Shown here piece after piece: positions 44,568-49,856 of a DNA stretch of 49,856 bases. The position numbers and the translations under genes are program-made. The notes beneath the pieces were generated by a model. That model saw nothing but the letters and a program-made list of their open reading frames with translations, searched no databases and had not been told where the DNA came from. Source of the stretch: Bacteroidota bacterium (GTDB lineage Bacteria > Bacteroidota > Bacteroidia > Bacteroidales > JAIFNL01). The stretch is taken from contig JAIFNL010000253.1 in the NCBI GenBank assembly GCA_020047755.1, positions 1 through 49,856 of the forward strand. The letters are read 5' to 3'. Each line of letters begins with the position of its first letter. Positions within the stretch are counted from its first letter, which is position 1.

Positions 44568-47045
44568 TTATTTGTTTTCTTTTAATCGTTGAATTTCTTG
44601 TTTCATTTTTTGCTCCTTGCGCTCAGAGCGTTGCACTAGTTTATCTATAGTTCTACTTTGACTTTCTCTTATTTTGGCAACCTCTTGCACAGCTTCATTT
44701 AATTCGCGCTCTTTAATTTTTTCTTTCGTAATATTGTGAGCTATTTTCAATACTTTGAGAGGAGTGCCACGTTCATCGAGAATTGGCGTGTAGGTTTCGG
44801 CTAGCCAAGTTTCGGCATTGCTAATTATAAAACGCTGTATGGTTTTAACCACTTCACCTTTTCTAAGTTTTTCCCACATAACGCGCGACTCTTGTATCTG
44901 AATATCAGAATATTGAACAAAAGATGTTTGTGGTTTTCCAATTATTTCATGCTTTGGTCTTCCAAATAATTTAGTTACAAAATCATTTACAAAAATAATA
45001 TTTCCATCTAAGTCATACTCTATCAAGAAGGTAGAAGAGTTCAACGCATTGAAAACGCCTTCCATTTCTAATTCTTTTTGTTTTAACTCTTTAATTTTTT
45101 TTGAAAATTGAATATTCAAATTTTCAATTTCTCGCGACTGATAGGTTTCTTTCTTTGACATTTCTTCTTGGGTAGCCTTCAACTCCTCCATATTTTGGCG
45201 CATTTCTTCTTCTTGTGCAGCCATTTGCTCTGCCTGAAATTTTGTTTCTTCGAGCAATTCTTGTGTTTGGCGATTGATTCGAGTGATAGAAATGCTTGAT
45301 GCAATGCTTTTTGCAACCTCTTCGGCAAATTTAATTTTGTATTCTTCAAACTCAACCAAAGCAGCTAATTCAATAATTCCCAATATGTTATCATCTTGAA
45401 GCAATGGAATTATTAGCAAGCATCGTGGCATTGTGCTACCCAAACCAGAGGTCAATTCTACATACGAATCGGGAATATCGGTCAAATAAATAGGCGATTT
45501 TTCAATAGCCGCCATACCTATTAAGCCCTCTCCTATATAAATTTCTTTTTGATGGTAACGTCTTCTGTCATAGGCATAAGAAGCTAAAAGTTCAAATTTG
45601 GGTTTCGATTTGTCCTTATCGCTCAAAATAAACAAGCCACCTTGATTAGCTCCAAGAGTTTCTATCAATTCTTTAAGTACAGCATCGGCAAGTCTATTCA
45701 AATCAGAATGTTCGCGTATTATTTTATTGAAATTGGCAAATCCATCTGAAGTCCATGTTCGTATTTTATCGTCCAAAATTCGTCGTTCTTCCATGCTTTG
45801 ATTCTCCAAAATGCTATTATACATTTTCATAATAGATTGTGCCAGAGCATCATTTTGCTCAAAATAACGAATATCTATTTCATTGAGATCTCTAGCCTGA
45901 ATAGCATCAACTAATTGATTTACATTTTGTTTGTAAATAGCTAGAGCATTTACCTCATTGGCTATTTCATAAATTTCGTCATTTAAGCTAAATTTCAATT
46001 GATTGTATTTTCTCCCCAAGCGTATATCTTGAATTCGATTTATAATTAAACTCAAAGGAGTAGTTACCGTAGTGCGCACAAAATTGATTAAAAAAACTAA
46101 CGCCAAAGCCCAAAAAAGAAAACCCATTGCAACAATAAAAAAAATCATGCGCCGCATTAATGCAGAATGCTTAGAGGTATCAACTTGATGAACAACATAA
46201 GCAACTACTTCATTATTAAAATCATAAAGAGGATAAGCGTATTGATAAAAATTATTTTCTTGAATGAAAACTTCACCATTTTCGGCAGCTTCTGCAAAAA
46301 GCTTACGAGTTACCAAGTCGGAATTGAAAAGATTTGAACTAGCATCGTTAAACATATAAGAACCAACTCTGTGCAATAAAGTATCTCGGTTGTAATCTGA
46401 ATATTCTCTTACTTCCAAATAAACAGCAATAGCTTCATTTTCAGGCATAACAAATTTTTCAAAAACATCTGAAAACGGAAACGAAACATCAACTGCTCCT
46501 AAGTATTTGTAATTTTCGTCAAAAATAGGCGATACTCCTCTAAGTAACAAGCCCGGGCGACCAAGCTCAATACCTGCAAGCCCAACTTGATATTTATTGA
46601 CATGTATAATGCTTTTTCTAAATAATGCGGTATTATCGCCTCTTTCGTCAGTCCAACTTCTAGCAAATGATTTATCGGGAGGCAAATGATAATGAATTTT
46701 TATATTTAACTTACTATTCGTTTTAATCGTTTTATTTAAAATATCAATATTTTTTTTAAGGCTCAACGAAGCTTCGGTAAAATTTAACGTGTTATAATAT
46801 TGAGCATAAGATTCTTTTACAAAAGGCATTTGACCACAAATAGTTGCGCTGTAAAGAGCATATTGGGTAATATTGTTAATCTCCTCGGCAAGCTTTAACT
46901 TTCTGGATTTCACTATTTCCTGCACATCTCCTTCGTAACTTTCCGACAAATACGAACGACTTATAAGCGACAAGCTCACAACCAACAAAATAATTATTAC
47001 CGAAATAAGAAGCAAGATTCGTGTACCAATGCTAATATTTTTCAT
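44568..47045 (-). CDS. membrane sensor with dCache, HAMP, GAF and PAS domains, no output domain
   Basis: The 825-residue protein has a first helix (about 9-30) and a large periplasmic part of the double-Cache type (HYHLPPDKSFARSW, GIELGRPGLLLRGVSPI, YLGAVDVSFPF). A second helix (about 300-324) precedes a HAMP-like linker, a GAF domain (about 430-595) and a coiled coil (MRQNMEELKATQEEMSKK). A PAS domain (about 670-785) is followed by a short C-terminal coil. No kinase, phosphatase or cyclase domain was found. It is the first gene of the four-gene operon and is divergent to prfC. Ligand unknown. Confidence 0.82.
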   Translation of the reverse strand: MKNISIGTRILLLISVIIILLVVSLSLISRSYLSESYEGDVQEIVKSRKLKLAEEINNITQYALYSATICGQMPFVKESYAQYYNTLNFTEASLSLKKNIDILNKTIKTNSKLNIKIHYHLPPDKSFARSWTDERGDNTALFRKSIIHVNKYQVGLAGIELGRPGLLLRGVSPIFDENYKYLGAVDVSFPFSDVFEKFVMPENEAIAVYLEVREYSDYNRDTLLHRVGSYMFNDASSNLFNSDLVTRKLFAEAAENGEVFIQENNFYQYAYPLYDFNNEVVAYVVHQVDTSKHSALMRRMIFFIVAMGFLFWALALVFLINFVRTTVTTPLSLIINRIQDIRLGRKYNQLKFSLNDEIYEIANEVNALAIYKQNVNQLVDAIQARDLNEIDIRYFEQNDALAQSIMKMYNSILENQSMEERRILDDKIRTWTSDGFANFNKIIREHSDLNRLADAVLKELIETLGANQGGLFILSDKDKSKPKFELLASYAYDRRRYHQKEIYIGEGLIGMAAIEKSPIYLTDIPDSYVELTSGLGSTMPRCLLIIPLLQDDNILGIIELAALVEFEEYKIKFAEEVAKSIASSISITRINRQTQELLEETKFQAEQMAAQEEEMRQNMEELKATQEEMSKKETYQSREIENLNIQFSKKIKELKQKELEMEGVFNALNSSTFLIEYDLDGNIIFVNDFVTKLFGRPKHEIIGKPQTSFVQYSDIQIQESRVMWEKLRKGEVVKTIQRFIISNAETWLAETYTPILDERGTPLKVLKIAHNITKEKIKERELNEAVQEVAKIRESQSRTIDKLVQRSERKEQKMKQEIQRLKENK

Positions 47046-47199
47046 AAGTTAATATATTGTATTCTAATATTTTATCTATATAAAATTTGTCTTTTTCTTT
47101 CTTTGAATGCACTCAAAATTTATTTTCATTTTAAATTTTTGAATTTCAGAAAAAAAAATACGTTCTAAACAATTTACAAAAAAACACAATGCTAAAACG

Positions 47200-47263
47200 C
47201 CAAACTTATTTCTAGCGCAAGTAAAATGCAACAAGTTTGGGGCTAATTGCACAACGAATTAGC
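47200..47263. repeat. two tandem inverted repeats
   Basis: CCAAACTT (47200-47207) pairs with AAGTTTGG (47233-47240). Directly after it GCTAATT (47242-47248) pairs with AATTAGC (47257-47263). The block is slightly richer in GC than the rest of the gap. It could be a regulatory or transcript-end structure or a decayed repeat element. Confidence 0.4.
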
Positions 47264-47427
47264 TGATTTATAGGCATAAATTTTAAATATAACCACACAA
47301 ACCAATTAGTAAAAATAGTTGTAATTTTTAGAATTTCAAACAAAAATAGTAAAATTTATTCGTTATTCCAACAAAAATATTGTAATATTTTAATTTTCAA
47401 ATACTTAATAAGTAAAAAATATTAGTC

Positions 47428-47512
47428 GCTAAACTAGATAACAACCGAAATTCTAAAAAAAAGTAAAATTACACAACTTTACCAAAATTCTAATAACAAA
47501 GTATTAAATTGC
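47428..47512. repeat. dispersed intergenic repeat, copy B
   Basis: ACCGAAATTCTAAAAAAAAG, TAAAATTACACAA and AAATTCTAATAACAAA occur in the same order and spacing as in copy A at 3081-3168, with one indel and a few substitutions. Both copies are in the same orientation. Confidence 0.65.
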
Positions 47513-47705
47513 TCTAAGAGCTATTGCTTTTTTATTGCTAAAAACTGTAAATTTTTAATTTTCAAACAATTAAAAAAAAGGTACACGTTGCTAGATTATC
47601 AGAAAAAATTATTTAAAGAGGTAAAAACTTTCATATCAAATTTAAAACCTCTGAAAATTCATTTTTTAAAGAAATTAATTTCATCGAAAAAATAAAATTA
47701 TTTAT

Positions 47706-47713
47706 TACCTTTG
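47706..47713 (+). promoter_or_regulatory. -7 box of the prfC promoter
   Basis: TACCTTTG matches TAnnTTTG and is followed by CG. The ATG is 66 bases downstream. The -33 box is not clear. Confidence 0.5.
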
Positions 47714-47779
47714 CGCCCTGAAAAACACAATTAGGAATTATAAATTTATAGCTTATAATTCATAATTTAACAAAAATAT

Positions 47780-49363
47780 ATGAGTTTTATAGAAGAAATA
47801 GACCGTAGGCGCACATTTGCCATTGTAAGCCACCCCGATGCCGGAAAAACAACTTTAACCGAAAAACTTTTGCTTTTCGGAGGAGCAATTAGAGTTGCAG
47901 GTGCAGTTAAATCGAACAAAATAAAGAAAACTGCCACTTCCGACTTTATGGAAATAGAGCGACAAAGAGGTATTTCTGTTGCCACTTCGGTAATGGGCTT
48001 TGACTACGAAGGCATCAAAATCAACATCTTAGATACTCCCGGGCACCAAGACTTTGCCGAAGATACTTTCCGAACGCTAACAGCTGCCGATAGCGTGATA
48101 GTGGTAATTGACGTAGCCAAAGGAGTTGAAATTCAGACAGAAAAGCTGGTTAAAGTATGCCGAATGCGCAAAACTCCAGTGATGGTTTTCATTAACAAAC
48201 TCGACCGTGAAGGAAAAGACCCGTTTGAATTGCTCGACGAAATAGAAGAAAAACTCGAGCTAAAAGTACGCCCACTTTCGTGGAACATAGGAATGGGAAA
48301 AGAACTAAAAGGCGTTTATAATATTTATAATCAAACTCTTAACCTATTTTCGGGAAAAGACAAGCAAATAGCCGAAGAACCCGAAAAAATAGACGACATA
48401 AACACCCCCGAGTTTGACGAAAAAGTAGGCAAAAAATACGCTAAAACTTTGCGCGAAGAACTAGAAATTATAGACGGAGTGTATCCCGATTTCAGTGTAG
48501 AAGCCTACCAAAACTCGGAAGTTTCGCCAGTATTTTTTGGCAGTGCACTTTACAATTTCGGAATAAAAGAAATCTTAGAATCGTTCATACGAATTGCTCC
48601 CAAGCCGCAAAACAGACAAAGCTCTGTGCGTTTGGTAAGTCCATATGAAGAAAAGTTTTCTGGTTTTGTGTTTAAAATCCATGCCAACATGGATCCCAAT
48701 CACCGCAACCGAATTGCGTTTGTAAAAGTGGTTTCGGGCGTTTTCAAGCGCAACACCAATTACTATCACGTACAAAATCAAAAATGGCAAAAGTTCTCAA
48801 ACCCAACGGCTTTCATGGCTTCAAAGCAATCAATCATTGAAGAAGCTTTTCCGGGCGACATTGTGGGTTTGAACGATGCCGGCAATTTCAAAATTGGCGA
48901 CACACTCACCGAAGGCGAGCAAATGGCTTACAAAGGTTTGCCAAGCTTTTCGCCCGAAATGTTTCGCTACGTAGAAAATGGCGACCCACTCAGGTCTAAG
49001 CAGTTAGCCAAAGGAATCGACCAGCTTTTAGACGAAGGCGTAGCTCAACTTTTCACAAAACTTTCCAACGGTCGAAAAATTATTGGAACCGTGGGAGCTC
49101 TTCAATATGAGGTAATTGAGTACCGTCTGGAGCACGAATACAACGCCAAAGTTCGCTTTGAACCTCTTACTCTTTACAAAGCCGCTTGGGTAAGCGGAAG
49201 CCGCGAAAAACTAGACGACTTGCGGAAACGAAAACATCAGTATATGGCTGAAGACAAGCATGGTAGAAATGTTTTTCTGGCAGAATCATTTTATGCCTTG
49301 CAATTGGCACAAGACAATTATCCAGATTTAAGATTCCATTTTACCTCAGAATTTAACGATTAA
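47780..49363 (+). CDS. prfC: peptide chain release factor 3
   Basis: RF3 is the GTPase that recycles RF1 and RF2 after termination. The 527-residue protein has G1 HPDAGKTT (18-25), the switch regions, G3 [11 protein letters not shown]4 INKLDRE and the downstream domains II and III ([42 protein letters not shown]). [13 protein letters not shown] separates RF3 from EF-G. The length is normal for the family. It starts at an ATG. Its codon use looks less extreme in AT than the neighbouring sensor genes, as expected for a conserved translation gene. Confidence 0.95.
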   Translation: MSFIEEIDRRRTFAIVSHPDAGKTTLTEKLLLFGGAIRVAGAVKSNKIKKTATSDFMEIERQRGISVATSVMGFDYEGIKINILDTPGHQDFAEDTFRTLTAADSVIVVIDVAKGVEIQTEKLVKVCRMRKTPVMVFINKLDREGKDPFELLDEIEEKLELKVRPLSWNIGMGKELKGVYNIYNQTLNLFSGKDKQIAEEPEKIDDINTPEFDEKVGKKYAKTLREELEIIDGVYPDFSVEAYQNSEVSPVFFGSALYNFGIKEILESFIRIAPKPQNRQSSVRLVSPYEEKFSGFVFKIHANMDPNHRNRIAFVKVVSGVFKRNTNYYHVQNQKWQKFSNPTAFMASKQSIIEEAFPGDIVGLNDAGNFKIGDTLTEGEQMAYKGLPSFSPEMFRYVENGDPLRSKQLAKGIDQLLDEGVAQLFTKLSNGRKIIGTVGALQYEVIEYRLEHEYNAKVRFEPLTLYKAAWVSGSREKLDDLRKRKHQYMAEDKHGRNVFLAESFYALQLAQDNYPDLRFHFTSEFND

Positions 49364-49372
49364 CAAGAACAA

Positions 49373-49415
49373 TTTGATAGTTATTTTATTGAAACACAAT
49401 CAAATAACTATCAAA
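49373..49415 (+). terminator. 3' hairpin after prfC
   Basis: TTTGATAGTTATTT (49373-49386) pairs perfectly with AAATAACTATCAAA (49402-49415) across a 15-base loop, ten bases after the stop codon. No T run follows, so its strength as a terminator is uncertain. Confidence 0.5.
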
Positions 49416-49497
49416 TTCAAATTCTATTTCAAAAATTAAATACTCCTCTAAATTTCACATCCACTCCTATTCCATTTTTAATATCTATATTTTTTTT

Positions 49498-49527
49498 TTG
49501 AAAATTGAAATAAATTTTGTAAATTTG
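49498..49527 (+). promoter_or_regulatory. Bacteroidota consensus promoter of the last gene
   Basis: TTTG ending at 49500 and TAAATTTG at 49520-49527 are separated by exactly 19 bases, a full match to TTTG-N19-TAnnTTTG. It implies a leader of about 115 bases before the ATG at 49652. Confidence 0.6.
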
Positions 49528-49651
49528 AAAAAAACACAATTATCAATTTCATTCAAATTATTTGCGAAACTACAAAACAAATTTTCTATGTCCAATATTA
49601 TTCTAAATTTTATAAAAAAGCATCATTTAAAATTAAAACATCTATAAAGTT

Positions 49652-49856
49652 ATGAAAAAAAATGGTTTACTTACATTCATTTTATTGCTGTGGAATGTGT
49701 CTATTTTTGCACAAGCAAGCGGAAATGCAAACTATTCGCAGCAAGAATATAACTCAAATTTTAGATATTTGAATAAGCAAAGTAGCGAAGTTCCTTACTT
49801 AACGGCTTACGAAAACCAAATAAAATTGCGAGTAAATGCGTTATCTAATGTAAAGG
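49652..49856 (+). CDS. secreted protein, N-terminal fragment
   Basis: The first 68 codons are in the window; the gene runs off the right edge. MKKNGLLTFILLLWNVSIFA is a signal peptide with likely cleavage before QASGNANYS. The mature part (SQQEYNSNFRYLNKQ, YENQIKLRVNALSNVK) is too short to assign. It has a consensus promoter upstream. Confidence 0.7.
   Translation, partial: MKKNGLLTFILLLWNVSIFAQASGNANYSQQEYNSNFRYLNKQSSEVPYLTAYENQIKLRVNALSNVK

Larger units (their letters stand above)
47046..47779. other. divergent intergenic region sensor operon / prfC
   Basis: At 734 bases this is the longest gap in the window. It holds two tandem hairpins (47200-47263), copy B of the dispersed repeat (47428-47512) and the prfC promoter box (47706-47713). 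No gene was recognised. Confidence 0.55.

Noticed and set aside
1-49856. tRNA, rRNA, CRISPR arrays and insertion sequences
   Set aside because: No cloverleaf with a CCA-like end, no ribosomal RNA sequence, no regularly spaced direct repeats and no transposase or integrase ORF were recognised by eye; a covariance-model search could still find a missed small RNA.

Overview
The window is about 50 kb of a very AT-rich bacterial chromosome, almost certainly from Bacteroidota (Bacteroidia-like, probably an uncultured anaerobic or sediment lineage). The grounds are the gene content (DUF2027-Smr protein, long LepB with an adjacent S26 paralogue, SpoIIE phosphatases with the IQ-A-LP linker motif, sensors rich in RQNMEEL coiled coils), several -7 boxes of the TAnnTTTG type (one with a perfectly spaced TTTG -33 box near the right edge), and the general lack of Shine-Dalgarno sequences. 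No rRNA, tRNA, IS element or CRISPR array was seen.

Left part (1-17.8 kb): the 5' end of a MiaB-family methylthiotransferase (mtaB), a PIN-PhoH ATPase, a membrane SpoIIE-type phosphatase, polyphosphate kinase with an odd nine-lysine run, and a secreted protein made of eight repeats with the invariant pattern E-x-W-M-x4-Y-[FW]. These are followed by a thioredoxin-fold DUF255 protein, an orphan lipoprotein, queA, a DUF2027-Smr protein with a rhomboid protease, a seven-repeat secreted propeller-like protein overlapping an HD hydrolase, and a MtaD-type amidohydrolase.

Middle part (17.8-36.1 kb): cdd, thrC with a Tat-exported 5'-nucleotidase, a stand-alone TIR protein with a coiled-coil tail, leuB, an acyl-CoA synthetase and a soluble SpoIIE phosphatase. 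Next comes a two-gene Septu-like (PtuA/PtuB-like) pair: a TPR-AAA/ABC ATPase and an HNH nuclease. The pair lies directly downstream of a catalytically dead signal-peptidase paralogue, itself next to the active lepB. A small membrane protein, a PAP2 phosphatase and a TonB-dependent receptor broken in three places follow. TIR and Septu-like genes about 5 kb apart suggest accessory defence genes mixed with housekeeping genes.

Right part (36.2-49.9 kb): dapB, a HAD phosphatase with a metal-dependent amidohydrolase, then a tight four-gene minus-strand operon: dCache/GAF/PAS sensor, Ser/Thr kinase with SH3b, PilJ-like/GAF/PAS/PAS sensor, SAM methyltransferase. Neither sensor has a recognisable output domain, so the kinase between them and the two SpoIIE phosphatases elsewhere in the window are candidate partners. 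Divergent prfC and the start of a secreted protein close the window.

Several gene starts were moved to the first ATG (ppk1, DUF255 protein, leuB, second SpoIIE, HNH, TPR-ATPase, lepB) because longer readings begin at TTG or lie too close to a promoter. A dispersed intergenic repeat about 70 bp long occurs near 3.1 kb and 47.5 kb.
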